From: an uncultured Eudoraea sp.
GTDB lineage: Bacteria > Bacteroidota > Bacteroidia > Flavobacteriales > Flavobacteriaceae
Reading direction: 5' to 3'
DNA length: 64,000 nt
Assembly (NCBI RefSeq): GCF_947258925.1
Contig: NZ_CAMYKG010000002.1
Span: forward strand, 1-64,000
The notes under the pieces were generated by a model. The model saw only the letters and a list, made by a program, of their open reading frames with translations. It searched no databases and was not told the origin of the DNA. Position numbers and translations under genes: made by a program. Of this stretch, positions 38,714-48,959 are shown one piece after another (positions within the stretch are counted from its first letter, which is position 1; every line of letters starts with the position of its first letter).

Positions 38714-39537
38714 AAACGCGCATTTTTATATTCACCCAAAACTTTAAAATCTTCAGACATAATATCTAATAAGGATTTGGCTTTTTCAAAATGATTATAA
38801 CTATCAAAAGTAATATCCACAAAAAATGCATATTTCCATGGCGTTTCAATAATAGGCAACGATTGTATTTTAGTTAAATTTAAATTACAATCGCTCATAA
38901 CATTTAAAACGGTCGCCAGACTACCTCTTTTATGATCTGTAACAAACCTTATCGAGGCTTTGTTGATCACTTCTTTCGGAAGTTCTTTATTTTTTGTTTT
39001 GACGATAATAAATCTTGTGGAATTATTTTTAATAGTTTGAATTTCAGGTGCAATGACTTTTAAATCATAAAGTTCTGCAGCTACTACAGGTGCAATGGCT
39101 GCTATACCCACTAAACGCTTTTCCTGAATTTGCTTCGCCGTTTCTGCCGTATCCACATCTTCAACCATTTTAATATGCGGTTGTGTCTTTAAATATTCCC
39201 TGCATTGTAACAGGGCCATAGGGTGTGAGCGTACTTCCTTTATTTCGGACAGTTGCTGCCCTTCCAAAGCCATAAGATTATGATGAATATTGAGATAATG
39301 TTCACCAATAATGTGCAAATTATTGTGGTAAACCAAAGCATAGTTCGGAATAATAGAACCTGCAATTGAATTTTCTATGGCCATTATGCCTTTATCAGCC
39401 TTTTTGTTCAGTAATTGGTCTACCAATTTATGAAACGACAGGCATTCAACTAAATCTATATCATTCCCAAAGTAATTCAAAGCTACCTGGTGATGATTAG
39501 ACCCTTTAATTCCCTGTATGGCTATTTTAAGACCCAT
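38710..39537 (-). CDS. pheA: Prephenate dehydratase
   Basis: 275-aa enzyme that turns prephenate into phenylpyruvate. The catalytic region covers about 1-180 (MAIENSIAGSIIPNYAL, NSTRFIIV with the catalytic TRF). A C-terminal ACT domain (about 195-275, KRGSLATVLNVMSDCNLNLTKIQSLPI) binds Phe for feedback inhibition. No chorismate mutase part is fused; that activity is on the last gene of the operon. First gene after the Phe/Tyr attenuator. Confidence 0.95.
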   Translation of the reverse strand: MGLKIAIQGIKGSNHHQVALNYFGNDIDLVECLSFHKLVDQLLNKKADKGIMAIENSIAGSIIPNYALVYHNNLHIIGEHYLNIHHNLMALEGQQLSEIKEVRSHPMALLQCREYLKTQPHIKMVEDVDTAETAKQIQEKRLVGIAAIAPVVAAELYDLKVIAPEIQTIKNNSTRFIIVKTKNKELPKEVINKASIRFVTDHKRGSLATVLNVMSDCNLNLTKIQSLPIIETPWKYAFFVDITFDSYNHFEKAKSLLDIMSEDFKVLGEYKNARL

Positions 39538-39553
39538 TTGGTTAAACTACTAA

Positions 39554-39581
39554 CAAAAAAAAATCCCGTATTTCACGGGAC
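39554..39581 (-). terminator. Attenuator terminator of the Phe/Tyr operon
   Basis: On the minus strand: TCCCGT, loop GAAAT, ACGGGA (39564-39580) followed by nine T (39555-39563). It lies 17 bases before the pheA start codon and after a Phe/Tyr-rich leader peptide. Its 5' arm also belongs to an antiterminator pairing, so it is a regulated terminator. Confidence 0.9.
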
Positions 39582-39624
39582 CTCATTTGATATATTTTTC
39601 ACAATAATCTAAAACAGTCCCATG
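39574..39624 (-). promoter_or_regulatory. Antiterminator of the Phe/Tyr attenuator
   Basis: CAUGGGAC (39617-39624, inside the last codons of the leader peptide) can pair with GUCCCGUG (39574-39581). This is eight base pairs with a single U-G. The second arm overlaps the 5' arm of the terminator, so the two structures exclude each other. A ribosome stalled on the upstream Phe/Tyr codons leaves the first arm free and would favour read-through; a ribosome that reaches the stop codon covers it. Confidence 0.82.
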
Positions 39625-39680
39625 CTTCTTTTAAAAAAGAAGTAAAAATAGAAACCGTTCCAAAAATAATTGCTTGTCAT
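39609..39680 (-). CDS. pheL: Phe/Tyr-rich leader peptide of the aromatic operon
   Basis: A 23-codon frame starting at ATG 39680 and ending at TAG 39609. Seven residues are Phe and three are Tyr. The core reads FYFYFFF (codons 10-16), with another YF at codons 5-6 and a final F. One Trp is also present. The chance of such a run directly before an intrinsic terminator and the prephenate dehydratase gene is very low. It acts in cis as a sensor of charged tRNA-Phe and tRNA-Tyr, and the peptide itself needs no function. The symbol is by analogy with the enterobacterial leader. Confidence 0.88.
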   Translation of the reverse strand: MTSNYFWNGFYFYFFFKRSMGLF

Positions 39681-39937
39681 TTTCTTTTAATTATAGGACT
39701 AAGGTAAATATTAAATTTAAAAATTAAAGTTTATAAATATCTTTTTCTGAATATTCACCATATTGAACAATTCTTTGCGGATAATTTTTTTAATATTATT
39801 TTTTTTTGAGAATTTGTCATTGCCTGAGAGCAAGGAAAACTTGTTAAGCATATACAATCCTTACAAAGTCGTTAAAAATATTCCAAGTTAATTCGGGCTT
39901 AAGTGCGCAATGTTTATTTTTACTGAAAATATTTTAC

Positions 39938-40834
39938 ATGTCGTTAAAGGTTAAAAATATCTCCAAGAGTTATGGTGCGCAAAAAGCACTAAAGGGTGTG
40001 TCCTTTGCCATTCAGAAAGGTGAGATTGTAGGTTTCCTGGGGCCAAATGGTGCAGGAAAATCTACTATGATGAAGATTCTGACAACGTATAGTAAAGCAG
40101 ACGATGGTGAAGCCTATGTAAACGAATTTGATGTAAATTCCCAGTCAAGGCAAGTACAAAAAAGCATAGGTTATTTACCCGAGCATAACCCACTTTACAA
40201 AGACATGTATGTAAAGGAATATTTGGCTTTTAATGCAGAAGTTTATAAAACATCTAAAAGTAGAATCCCTACTGTAATTGAACAAACCGGTTTAGGTGGA
40301 GAAGCACATAAGAAAATCGGGGCATTGTCCAAGGGATACCAGCAACGTGTGGGGCTTGCCTCTGCCTTATTGCACGATCCTGATGTACTTATCCTGGATG
40401 AACCTACCACGGGACTGGACCCCAATCAACTCATTGAAATAAGAAAACTTATTAAACATATTAGTAAAGAAAAGACCATTTTGTTATCCACACATATCAT
40501 GAAAGAAGTGGAAGCGGTTTGTGACCGGGTGCTTATTATCAATGAAGGCGTCCTGGTAGCCGATAAAAAACTTGCAGATCTAAGAGAAGAAAATGAACAA
40601 ATAATAGAAGTTGAGTTTGATTATCGAGTGGAAGAAGCTTTCCTTAACAAACTTCCCCATGTCCTAAAAGTAGAAAACACTGGTGGCTTCGTGTATGAAA
40701 TTACCTTTGGGACTTCCAAAGATATGCGCTCTGTAGTTTTTGATTTTGCACATGATAATCAACTCAAAACACTACAACTTAGTCGAAAAAATAAAAATCT
40801 CGAAAGCCTGTTCACCGAATTGACCGCTACTTAA
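39938..40834 (+). CDS. gldA: ABC transporter ATPase GldA
   Basis: 298-aa ABC ATP-binding subunit. Walker A GPNGAGKST at about residues 35-43, signature LSKGYQQRVGLA near 129, Walker B LILDEPTTGLDP near 150, and the H-loop STHIMKE. The C-terminal third matches GldA of flavobacteria, where it works with GldF and GldG in gliding. Those partners are not in the window. The stop codon is one base from that of the convergent serine hydrolase. Confidence 0.9.
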   Translation: MSLKVKNISKSYGAQKALKGVSFAIQKGEIVGFLGPNGAGKSTMMKILTTYSKADDGEAYVNEFDVNSQSRQVQKSIGYLPEHNPLYKDMYVKEYLAFNAEVYKTSKSRIPTVIEQTGLGGEAHKKIGALSKGYQQRVGLASALLHDPDVLILDEPTTGLDPNQLIEIRKLIKHISKEKTILLSTHIMKEVEAVCDRVLIINEGVLVADKKLADLREENEQIIEVEFDYRVEEAFLNKLPHVLKVENTGGFVYEITFGTSKDMRSVVFDFAHDNQLKTLQLSRKNKNLESLFTELTAT

Positions 40835-40835
40835 A

Positions 40836-41864
40836 TCAGCCCAGCAATTCAGTTGAGAGAAAAACATCTATAATACTATCCAATTCCATCTGCACTTTGG
40901 GATCCGTACAGTTAATTAATATTGCGATTACTATTTCCTGTTGGGGGTAAATATAAAAATTAGAATAGCCGCCAACTCCATTACCAATATGTCCATAATA
41001 GGGTCGTCCTTTATTATCAAAACTCGACTGCCATCCAAGACCATAATAGGTAGGGGTATCCCCTATTTTCTGTGATGTGATAAATTCATCAACTACAGTC
41101 TCATTGACAATTTTCTTATCCAAATAGGCTTTCCCGAGTTTAGCAAGATCTGCCGAAGTAGATAGATAACCCCCTCCGGCTAGTTTATACAAATTGTTCA
41201 CCGCTACCGCAGGTTTAAACCCCGATGCTTTTCTCGTGTAAAAAGTGGCCCAATTACTATTCCGATCATGTGGAGATTCGGGATAGGTATTAAAAAGACC
41301 CAAAGGCTTTAAAACGTTTTGTTCAACATATTCTGCAAATGGGATTGCACTCACTTCCTGCATCGCCAGGGACACTAAAACCCAATCGTAGCTGGTATAA
41401 AAATAATCTGAACCAGGTTTGAAAAGCAATTCATCATCTTTAAAAATATCTATACTTTCCTTGATGTCCAAAGGGAGGTTCAGGGCATATTCTTTTCCCC
41501 GATATCCCCGTAAGCCAGCAGTATGACCCGCCAATTGACGAATAGTAAAATCTTCTGATTTTTTGGGATAATAAGGCACATAATCATAAAAAGATGCGTC
41601 TAAATTCAATATCCCTTCTTCAACCATATGAGCCAGAGCTGTGGCTGCAATTGGCTTTGAAGCGCTGGCTATTCTAAATATTGTTTTTAAAGGATCCACC
41701 GGTATCCTGGTTTCAATATGGGCAAAACCATACCCTCTTTGTAAAAGGACTTGATTGTTTTGCTCAACAGAAATAGACAAACCAGGCACCTTATTTTGCA
41801 TTACGAGCGCGTTTAACATTTTATCTGCCCTAGTAAACGCGTTAAGCATAGTATCTTTCTTCAA
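40836..41864 (-). CDS. Serine hydrolase, beta-lactamase class C family
   Basis: 342-aa protein of the penicillin-binding/class C beta-lactamase fold. The nucleophile SxxK motif is in ASASKPIAAT (about residues 52-61) and the second tyrosine motif in YTSYDW (about 150). A C-terminal HIGNGVGGYSNF replaces the KTG box with HxG, as in esterases and peptidases of the family. No signal peptide is evident. Substrate unknown. Confidence 0.8.
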   Translation of the reverse strand: MKKDTMLNAFTRADKMLNALVMQNKVPGLSISVEQNNQVLLQRGYGFAHIETRIPVDPLKTIFRIASASKPIAATALAHMVEEGILNLDASFYDYVPYYPKKSEDFTIRQLAGHTAGLRGYRGKEYALNLPLDIKESIDIFKDDELLFKPGSDYFYTSYDWVLVSLAMQEVSAIPFAEYVEQNVLKPLGLFNTYPESPHDRNSNWATFYTRKASGFKPAVAVNNLYKLAGGGYLSTSADLAKLGKAYLDKKIVNETVVDEFITSQKIGDTPTYYGLGWQSSFDNKGRPYYGHIGNGVGGYSNFYIYPQQEIVIAILINCTDPKVQMELDSIIDVFLSTELLG

Positions 41865-41917
41865 TTGTATTTATTGTCCTAAAAAATTCATTTTTAGCAT
41901 CTTAACAGGAGGCGTCT

Positions 41918-42691
41918 CTAATCATTAAATAGTAACCTGCCTTTATAAATTTCATCCACTTCTATATTGTCCGGACGGTTATAACTAATAACATCACCTA
42001 CACCTCGAATTGTACCTCTTAGTGATTCCTGGGGATTAATAAGTATATCGTTGCTTCCCCTATGATTGACCGTTACATTTTGCACAATCAATGACTCTGC
42101 CTCAATCCTGGAATCTCCTGCTGCGACCACCACACTTAAATCTACTGAATTTCCTCTCAACTTAAAATATGCAATCCCGTTAACTACTACATTAATGCGC
42201 TGTGAATCCAATTCCAAATCAAACTCACCATCGGTCGTCAGGTTTTCAGGGTCATTAAAGCTTTCAGAAATCAATTTAATTTCAGGATAGGTCAGCACTC
42301 CATCGCTGATTGTAGAAAAACCTGTATTACTTCGGATCTCGGTAATATCCGGGGCGGTGACATAAAACGTGGTAACTCCGTATGGTCTAAAAAAGTTACA
42401 GTTATTGTTATCGTTTAAACTTAAGGTCCCGTCTGTGACTCGGGCACTTACTTCATTCCTCAAAAATTTTCCGGTTTCAACTTCCACCAACGGTGTATTT
42501 CCTTCTTTAAGTACCAGTTTAACATTTTCATTTACTACTATTTTTGTGAAGTTTTCTACCGGAATTACTTCCCGAATAGAATCCCCTGCATTTTGAAAGC
42601 AATCGGGCACATTATCCCCGTTACAACCCATAAAAAAGATGAACCCGACATAAACAGGAATCCACCGTAGTGTATGTTTCAATTGCTTCAT
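41918..42691 (-). CDS. GIN-domain (DUF2807) lipoprotein
   Basis: 257 aa with a lipoprotein signal peptide (lipobox FFMGC, Cys near residue 23). A beta-rich domain of the DUF2807 head-GIN type follows (ENFTKIVVNENVKLVLKEGN, and repeated short strands later). Probably anchored in the outer membrane. Function unknown. It sits 40 bases from the PagL-like gene. Confidence 0.75.
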   Translation of the reverse strand: MKQLKHTLRWIPVYVGFIFFMGCNGDNVPDCFQNAGDSIREVIPVENFTKIVVNENVKLVLKEGNTPLVEVETGKFLRNEVSARVTDGTLSLNDNNNCNFFRPYGVTTFYVTAPDITEIRSNTGFSTISDGVLTYPEIKLISESFNDPENLTTDGEFDLELDSQRINVVVNGIAYFKLRGNSVDLSVVVAAGDSRIEAESLIVQNVTVNHRGSNDILINPQESLRGTIRGVGDVISYNRPDNIEVDEIYKGRLLFND

Positions 42692-42731
42692 TTTCTAGCT
42701 ATTAGCAGTAATTGTAAGTTATTTATTCTTT

Positions 42732-43832
42732 TCATAATCGTATTCCGAATCCAAATTCTACAGCTTCGGCTTTCGCACCGTGAGATTTTAAGGTCATTGC
42801 TCCATGTATTTTTTTGCCAAAATAGTATTTCAAACCAATTCGATTGTAAACCCGCCCCTCAAAATCGAAGGGGTAATAAACATAATAGCCCAGTTGGGCT
42901 ATAGCACTTAATTTAGAAATATACAGTTCATATCCCAGGAACATTCCTACTCTTTTATAATCCGTATCGGGATCAACATTTGATTCTGGAAAAGATGTAG
43001 CCTGAAAGCTAATTAATTCCTTGAGAAAATTGGAAAAGAACAGATCTGCACCCAATTGTAAACCACTCTTTCTGGAAAGGCGTTTATCCGCATAAGCCGA
43101 GAAAATATAGAAGGGGAATTGTCCCGAATTAACCACATCACTTTCATTAATACCTGTTCTAAATACAAGATTGGCTCTAATGGGTTCTTTAATCTTTTCC
43201 TTCTTTTGTTTTTTTATATAAACTATCTCTTCATTTCCGTTAAAATCGTAAACAAGCCCTGCGTTAAAGGCAAAAGTATTCGTTGAGGTATTAGGTGCTT
43301 TCACATTAGCATTAGAGTAATGAATAATTGAAATTCCCGCCTTAAAACCCAAACCTTTTAATATCTGTTCCTTATGATAATTAAGCATAAAAAAAGTGGT
43401 ACTCATAATATGTGATCCATATGCGTTATTCCTGAAATTATCATTCTTATCATATGGGTTGGTATTGTATGCTAAACCCTGACCGATTCTGAACTGCATG
43501 TTCCGTTTAAAGAAGTAAAAATTATAATGCAGGTATAAACTATAGTTATCACCCAAAGTTTTATTTTTCATACCCTGATAAATAAAAGAAATACCGGTAT
43601 CGGGGTAATTATATTCCTGATGCCATTCTTCAGATCCGAAATTTTTCTTGTTGAACCCAAGAATGACGCCTGCAGGGTGTTCATTTATCAAATGAGAAAT
43701 ATCTGTGTTGTGAAGGATAATAGAACCATAAAAGGGATTGGCATCTACTGTAAACCTCTTAGATGTTTCATCTTTTTGGGAAAAACACCATAAACAGGAA
43801 AGCAAGCAGGCATAAAATAATCTGGTGTCCAT
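42732..43832 (-). CDS. PagL-like acyloxyacyl hydrolase family protein
   Basis: About 366 aa, exported (signal peptide about residues 1-18), with a beta-barrel pattern. The IHYSNANVKAPN block around the middle matches the His-Ser catalytic region of lipid A deacylase PagL/acyloxyacyl hydrolase-type proteins. The rest is longer than PagL. Deacylation of lipid A is therefore plausible but not certain. Start at ATG 43832; an upstream in-frame ATG at 43859 would put charge-poor residues before the signal peptide. Confidence 0.68.
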   Translation of the reverse strand: MDTRLFYACLLSCLWCFSQKDETSKRFTVDANPFYGSIILHNTDISHLINEHPAGVILGFNKKNFGSEEWHQEYNYPDTGISFIYQGMKNKTLGDNYSLYLHYNFYFFKRNMQFRIGQGLAYNTNPYDKNDNFRNNAYGSHIMSTTFFMLNYHKEQILKGLGFKAGISIIHYSNANVKAPNTSTNTFAFNAGLVYDFNGNEEIVYIKKQKKEKIKEPIRANLVFRTGINESDVVNSGQFPFYIFSAYADKRLSRKSGLQLGADLFFSNFLKELISFQATSFPESNVDPDTDYKRVGMFLGYELYISKLSAIAQLGYYVYYPFDFEGRVYNRIGLKYYFGKKIHGAMTLKSHGAKAEAVEFGFGIRL

Positions 43833-43998
43833 TGGGTGTAAAAATAACAAATAAAACAAGTAATCAAATCTTGAAGTGAGAGGTCTGCATAAAGAAATTA
43901 AATGTACTAAACCTTACCAAAACCTCAGGGAATTAGCACAGCGATAAGAATAACAAAACTATCAAAAATCATAAATCCCTTCAAAAAAAGGACTTTTA

Positions 43999-44952
43999 TT
44001 AAAATACCGCCTCAGCAATAGCTTTAATATTAGTTGATTTGCCCATAGAATAATAATGAAGTACGGGTACTCCCGCCTCCTTTAATTCTTTTGACTGTTC
44101 AATGGCCCATTCAATCCCTACTTGCCGTACTTCTTTATTGTCTTTACACTTTTCAACGGCATCAATCAAATCTTGAGGAATGTCAATCCTAAATACCTGA
44201 GGCAATAATTGTAAATGCCTTTTAACGGCAATTGGTTTTATCCCGGGAATTATTGGAACGTTAATACCCATATTTCTTGCTGCTTCAACAAAATGAAAAA
44301 ACTTTTTATTATCAAAAAACATTTGGGTTACCACGTAATCTGCACCAAGTTCAACTTTTTTCTTCAGCCATTTTAAATCTGTTTGTAAAGAAGGTGCTTC
44401 CATATGCTTTTCGGGATAACCGGCTACACCAATACAAAAATCAGCACAATAATCTGTCTCAACTACTTCATGTAAATACTGCCCGCAATTTAGATTATGT
44501 ATTTGTTGAACCAGTTCTGATGCATACACGTGACCCCCTTTTGAGGGTTCAAAATATTTCTCCTCCTTCATTGCATCTCCTCTTAGGGCCATAATATTGT
44601 CTATCCCCAGATAGTGACAATCAACTAACAAATATTCTGTTTCTTCCCTGGTAAATCCTCCACAAAGGACATGCGGTATGGTATCCACATCATACTTGTG
44701 CTTTATTGACGCACAAATTCCAACCGTACCCGGCCTCATACGCGTCAGTTTCTTATCTAAAAGTCCATCCTTGTCGATGTAGATATATTCTTCCCGAGAA
44801 GTGGTGACATCTATAAAAGGAGGATTGAAATCCATTAAAGGATCTATGTTGTCATATAGCTCTTTTATGTTTCTTCCTTTAACCGGAGGAATAATTTCAA
44901 AGGAGAACAGCGTTTTCCCTTTTGCCTTCACAATATGTTCCGTAACTTTCAT
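43999..44952 (-). CDS. metF: Methylenetetrahydrofolate reductase
   Basis: 317-aa FAD-dependent TIM-barrel enzyme that makes the 5-methyl-THF used by MetH. Family blocks FSFEIIPP near the start, NIMALRGD (about 120-127), GADYVVTQMFFDN and PIIPGIKPI are present. Third gene of the metH-metH-metF operon under a SAM-I riboswitch. Confidence 0.94.
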   Translation of the reverse strand: MKVTEHIVKAKGKTLFSFEIIPPVKGRNIKELYDNIDPLMDFNPPFIDVTTSREEYIYIDKDGLLDKKLTRMRPGTVGICASIKHKYDVDTIPHVLCGGFTREETEYLLVDCHYLGIDNIMALRGDAMKEEKYFEPSKGGHVYASELVQQIHNLNCGQYLHEVVETDYCADFCIGVAGYPEKHMEAPSLQTDLKWLKKKVELGADYVVTQMFFDNKKFFHFVEAARNMGINVPIIPGIKPIAVKRHLQLLPQVFRIDIPQDLIDAVEKCKDNKEVRQVGIEWAIEQSKELKEAGVPVLHYYSMGKSTNIKAIAEAVF

Positions 44953-45004
44953 TTTACACGCCGATTTTCAATTTATTTTATTTAAAATCTTAAAGGATGC
45001 TCAC

Positions 45005-47773
45005 TTATTTATCAGCTAGATTTGGGGCCAGCCATTTCCTGGCATTACTTATCTCGATTTGCTTTCTCGTGGCATAATCTTTTAACTGGTCCTCAGTTAT
45101 TTTACCCAGTCCAAAATATCGTGATTCCGGATGTGCAAAATAATACCCGCTGACACTGGCTGCCGGAAACATAGCAAGGTTTTCGGTCAATTTTACGCCA
45201 ATCTTATTATCTACATCCAGTAATTCCCATATAGTTTGTTTTTCGGTATGATCCGGACATGCCGGATAGCCCGGTGCCGGTCTTATTCCCACATACTCCT
45301 CTTTGATTAAATTCTCATTGGATAGCTGCTCCTTTGTCGCATATCCCCAATATTTTGTGCGTATTTCCTTATGCAAATACTCCGCAAAAGCCTCAGCTAA
45401 TCTATCTGCTAATGCTTTGATCATAATAGCATTATAATCATCCAGTTCCTTCTCATATTTTTCTGCTAACTCAGCAGTACCAAAACCTGCCGTGACGCAA
45501 AAACAACCCATATAATCCTGTTTCCCAGATTCCTTGGGAGCAACGAAATCTGCCAAAGCCAAATGAGGAACACCAGATTTTTTCTTGGATTGCTGTCGCA
45601 AGGTTCTAAAAATGAAATGCTTATTCGTTTCATTTATAGCAGACATTTCTGGATTAGAAGAATGCACTCTTACTTCAATATCATCATGATTAATTGTATT
45701 TGCTGAAAAAATTCCAAAAACCGCCCTGGCCTTCAATAATTTCTCCTCAAATATCTTTTGGAGCATCAACTGCGCATCTTTAAAAAGCTCCGAAGCCTGT
45801 GTGCCTACAATTTCATCACTTAAGATTGCCGGATATTTTCCATGAAGATCCCAACTCCTAAAAAATGGGGTCCAGTCAATAAAATCTTCCAGGATCGGGA
45901 GATCTAATTCGTCAATAACCTTGATCCCTAACTCTTTGGGTTTTATGATTTCGGAAAGTTCCCAATCTATTTGGAATTTATTCTTTCTTGCTTCCTCCAA
46001 ACTTAAATATTCTTTTTGCTTCCCCCTACTGAGAAATTTCTCCCTGAAAACAGAATAGTCGGTTTTTATATTTGCTTTATAAGCATCGGCTGATTCTTCC
46101 TTCAGAAGATCCCCCATTACCGTAACGGCCCTGGAGGCATCATTTACATGCACCACTGAAGCGCTGTAATGTGGATCAATCTTTACAGCAGTATGAGCCT
46201 TACTGGTTGTTGCTCCTCCAATGAGCAGGGGTATTTTAAATCCTTGGCGCTCCATTTCACGAGCCAGATGTACCATTTCGTCCAGAGATGGTGTGATTAA
46301 ACCACTTAACCCTATTACATCTACCTGTGCTTCTTTGGCTTTTTGAATTATTTTTTCGGGAGGTACCATTACACCCAAATCAATAATCTCATAGTTATTA
46401 CAAGCTAAAACTACGCTTACAATATTCTTACCAATATCATGTACATCACCTTTTACAGTTGCCATAAGGATTTTACCGGCCAACTGCGATTTATTGTCTT
46501 TATCTTCTTCAATGTAGGGCAGTAAATAAGCCACAGCCTTCTTCATTACCCTTGCAGATTTAACTACTTGTGGGAGGAACATTTTTCCACTGCCGAAGAG
46601 ATCACCAACAACATTCATCCCGGTCATTAAATAACCTTCTATGACTTCTATAGGCTTAGAGACAGCCAATCGAGCCTCTTCAACGTCATTCAGGATGTAT
46701 TGATCTATTCCTTTTACCAAAGCCCTGGTAATCCTATCCTGAAGCGGTTCATTTCGCCAGGATAAGTCTACTTTGTTATCCTTTGCCTTTCCCACTACCG
46801 TTTCGGCAAAATCGAGTAGTCGTTCAGCGGCGTCATCCCTTCTGTTTAAAATAACATCTTCCACCTTTTCCAGTAAATCTTTTGGAATGTCGTCATATAC
46901 TTCCAGCAGGGCCGGATTAACAATACCCATATTCATACCGGCTTGAATTGCGTGATATAGGAAAACTGAATGCATGGCTTCGCGCACAGGGGTATTCCCC
47001 CTAAAAGAGAATGAAACATTACTCACTCCCCCACTAACACTGCAATAAGGAAGGTTTTTTCGCACCCAAGCAGTAGCTTTAATAAAATCTACCGAATTTC
47101 GATTGTGTTCCTCCATTCCGGTTGCCACCGGAAAAATATTAAGATCAAAAATGATATCTTCCGGTGGGAAATGAACCTTTTCAACCAATATATCGTAGGA
47201 TCTTTTCGCTATTTCTATACGCCTCTCAAAATTATCAGCCTGCCCTTTTTCGTCAAAGGCCATTATTATTACTGCTGCTCCATAAAGTCGTATTAGTTTT
47301 GCCTGACGAATAAACTCTTCTTCTCCTTCCTTCAGACTAATTGAATTTACAATACATTTTCCCTGAACCAATTGCAGGCCTGCCTCGATAATCTCCCATT
47401 TAGAACTATCAATCATAATGGGTACCCGGGCAATATCCGGTTCGGCCATAACCAAATTCAAAAACCTGCTCATAGCCTGTTTTCCATCTATAAGCCCATC
47501 ATCCATGTTTATATCAATGATCTGGGCACCTCCTTCAACCTGATGACGGGCTATCTCCAGAGCTTCCTCATATTTTTCTTCCTTAATTAAGCGTAAAAAT
47601 TTTTTTGATCCTGCAACATTTGTTCGTTCCCCTACATTAATAAAATTGCTCTCCGGGGTAATTACCAGGGGCTCCAGGCCAGATAGCTTTAGAACTTTTG
47701 ATTTAACCAATGGCTTATTTCCGGCTTTTTGTTCCTTGTCTGTATTATAAGGTATGTTGGTTGAATTTGTCAT
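45005..47773 (-). CDS. metH: Methionine synthase MetH, pterin/B12/activation part
   Basis: 922-aa protein carrying the folate-binding domain (about 35-310, [16 protein letters not shown]). It also has the cobalamin cap and B12-binding domain (about 340-590, [10 protein letters not shown] with the B12-ligating His) and the SAM-binding reactivation domain (about 600-922, with [12 protein letters not shown]). The homocysteine-binding domain is on the separate upstream gene, three bases away. The split is common in flavobacteria. Confidence 0.93.
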   Translation of the reverse strand: MTNSTNIPYNTDKEQKAGNKPLVKSKVLKLSGLEPLVITPESNFINVGERTNVAGSKKFLRLIKEEKYEEALEIARHQVEGGAQIIDINMDDGLIDGKQAMSRFLNLVMAEPDIARVPIMIDSSKWEIIEAGLQLVQGKCIVNSISLKEGEEEFIRQAKLIRLYGAAVIIMAFDEKGQADNFERRIEIAKRSYDILVEKVHFPPEDIIFDLNIFPVATGMEEHNRNSVDFIKATAWVRKNLPYCSVSGGVSNVSFSFRGNTPVREAMHSVFLYHAIQAGMNMGIVNPALLEVYDDIPKDLLEKVEDVILNRRDDAAERLLDFAETVVGKAKDNKVDLSWRNEPLQDRITRALVKGIDQYILNDVEEARLAVSKPIEVIEGYLMTGMNVVGDLFGSGKMFLPQVVKSARVMKKAVAYLLPYIEEDKDNKSQLAGKILMATVKGDVHDIGKNIVSVVLACNNYEIIDLGVMVPPEKIIQKAKEAQVDVIGLSGLITPSLDEMVHLAREMERQGFKIPLLIGGATTSKAHTAVKIDPHYSASVVHVNDASRAVTVMGDLLKEESADAYKANIKTDYSVFREKFLSRGKQKEYLSLEEARKNKFQIDWELSEIIKPKELGIKVIDELDLPILEDFIDWTPFFRSWDLHGKYPAILSDEIVGTQASELFKDAQLMLQKIFEEKLLKARAVFGIFSANTINHDDIEVRVHSSNPEMSAINETNKHFIFRTLRQQSKKKSGVPHLALADFVAPKESGKQDYMGCFCVTAGFGTAELAEKYEKELDDYNAIMIKALADRLAEAFAEYLHKEIRTKYWGYATKEQLSNENLIKEEYVGIRPAPGYPACPDHTEKQTIWELLDVDNKIGVKLTENLAMFPAASVSGYYFAHPESRYFGLGKITEDQLKDYATRKQIEISNARKWLAPNLADK

Positions 47774-47776
47774 GAT

Positions 47777-48796
47777 TTATATGGCAACCCCTTTTCCTTG
47801 AGACAAACTAAACTTCCTGGGGCTATAATCAGCCGCAATATTTGCTATCGCAGTAATATGCTCCGGGGTAGAGCCACAGCAGCCTCCGATAATATTTACC
47901 AGACCCTTATCCAGGTACTCCTTTATTTGATCAGCCATTTGATCGGGTGTTTGATCATAAGCTCCGAAGGCATTAGGCAAACCCGCATTAGGATGAGCAG
48001 AAATTGCAATTTCCGTACGGTTGGCAATAGCCTCTAAATGAGGTACTAACTGCTTTGCGCCCAATGCGCAATTAAACCCAACCGACAGCAGCGGAATATG
48101 CTCTACGGATATCAGAAATGCTTCTGCTGTCTGTCCGGATAGGGTACGTCCTGAGGCATCCGTAATGGTACCGCTTACCATAACCGGAATATTCGTATTT
48201 CGTATTTGTTTTACTTCTTCAATTGCAAAAAGTGCTGCTTTAGCATTAAGTGTATCAAAAATGGTTTCCACCATAAGAATATCAACTCCGCCATCTAAAA
48301 GTGCTTCGGCCTGCTGTTTATATGCTAAACGTAATGTCTCAAATGTCACGGCCCTGTAACCAGGGTCATTTACATCGGGTGACATACTTGCTGTTTTATT
48401 GGTGGGTCCCATGCTGCCTACCACAAATCTTGGCTTATCTGGTTCTCTTTTCGTAAATTCACCGGCCACCTTTTTGGCTATTCTCGCAGACTCATAATTA
48501 AGTTCATATACTAAATCTTCCATATGGTAATCCGCCATAGCTATGGAAGTAGCAGAAAAGGTATTGGTCTCCACAATATCCGCACCTGCATCGAAATATT
48601 TTCTATGAATTTCGGCAATAGCGTCCGGCTGCGTAATCGTCAACAGGTCATTGTTTCCCTGAAGCGGATGAGGCCAATCTTTAAAACGGTTTCCCCGAAA
48701 GTCTGCTTCCGTAAATTTATAACGCTGAAGCATAGTTCCCATGGCACCATCCAATATCATAACCCGCTCTTTAAGTATCTCCTGAATCTTCTTCAT
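47777..48796 (-). CDS. Methionine synthase, homocysteine-binding part
   Basis: 339-aa homocysteine S-methyltransferase domain: ILDGAMGTMLQ at the start, VGFNCALGAKQ with the first zinc Cys, and GGCCGSTPEHI with the two further Cys. It equals the N-terminal module of full-length MetH and needs the downstream B12 module. First gene after the SAM-I riboswitch, with a leader of about 300 bases. Confidence 0.92.
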   Translation of the reverse strand: MKKIQEILKERVMILDGAMGTMLQRYKFTEADFRGNRFKDWPHPLQGNNDLLTITQPDAIAEIHRKYFDAGADIVETNTFSATSIAMADYHMEDLVYELNYESARIAKKVAGEFTKREPDKPRFVVGSMGPTNKTASMSPDVNDPGYRAVTFETLRLAYKQQAEALLDGGVDILMVETIFDTLNAKAALFAIEEVKQIRNTNIPVMVSGTITDASGRTLSGQTAEAFLISVEHIPLLSVGFNCALGAKQLVPHLEAIANRTEIAISAHPNAGLPNAFGAYDQTPDQMADQIKEYLDKGLVNIIGGCCGSTPEHITAIANIAADYSPRKFSLSQGKGVAI

Positions 48797-48878
48797 ATGT
48801 TACTTGTAATTAGGAATTAAAATTTTCTTTTCTAATGTTATACGTCCTTAAAATGCAACTATTAGAAATAATACTTGA

Positions 48879-48899
48879 TACATTTGATCATCAAATGTA
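48879..48899 (-). promoter_or_regulatory. Hairpin in the metH leader
   Basis: Palindromic TACATTTGA-TGA-TCAAATGTA on the minus strand, a perfect 9-bp stem about 60 bases downstream of the riboswitch aptamer and 83 bases before the metH start. No T run follows it, so it is not a standard terminator. It may be part of the expression platform or an operator. Confidence 0.4.
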
Positions 48900-48959
48900 C
48901 TCACAGCACGTTCTATAAAATTATCAAGAAATTAGGTGTCGGTTATTTCCTATACTCGT

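Noticed and set aside
39681-39937. Promoters for the Phe/Tyr leader and for gldA
   Set aside because: This AT-rich gap must hold both, but no good TAnnTTTG match was found on either strand; TAAACTTT on the minus strand is only a partial match.
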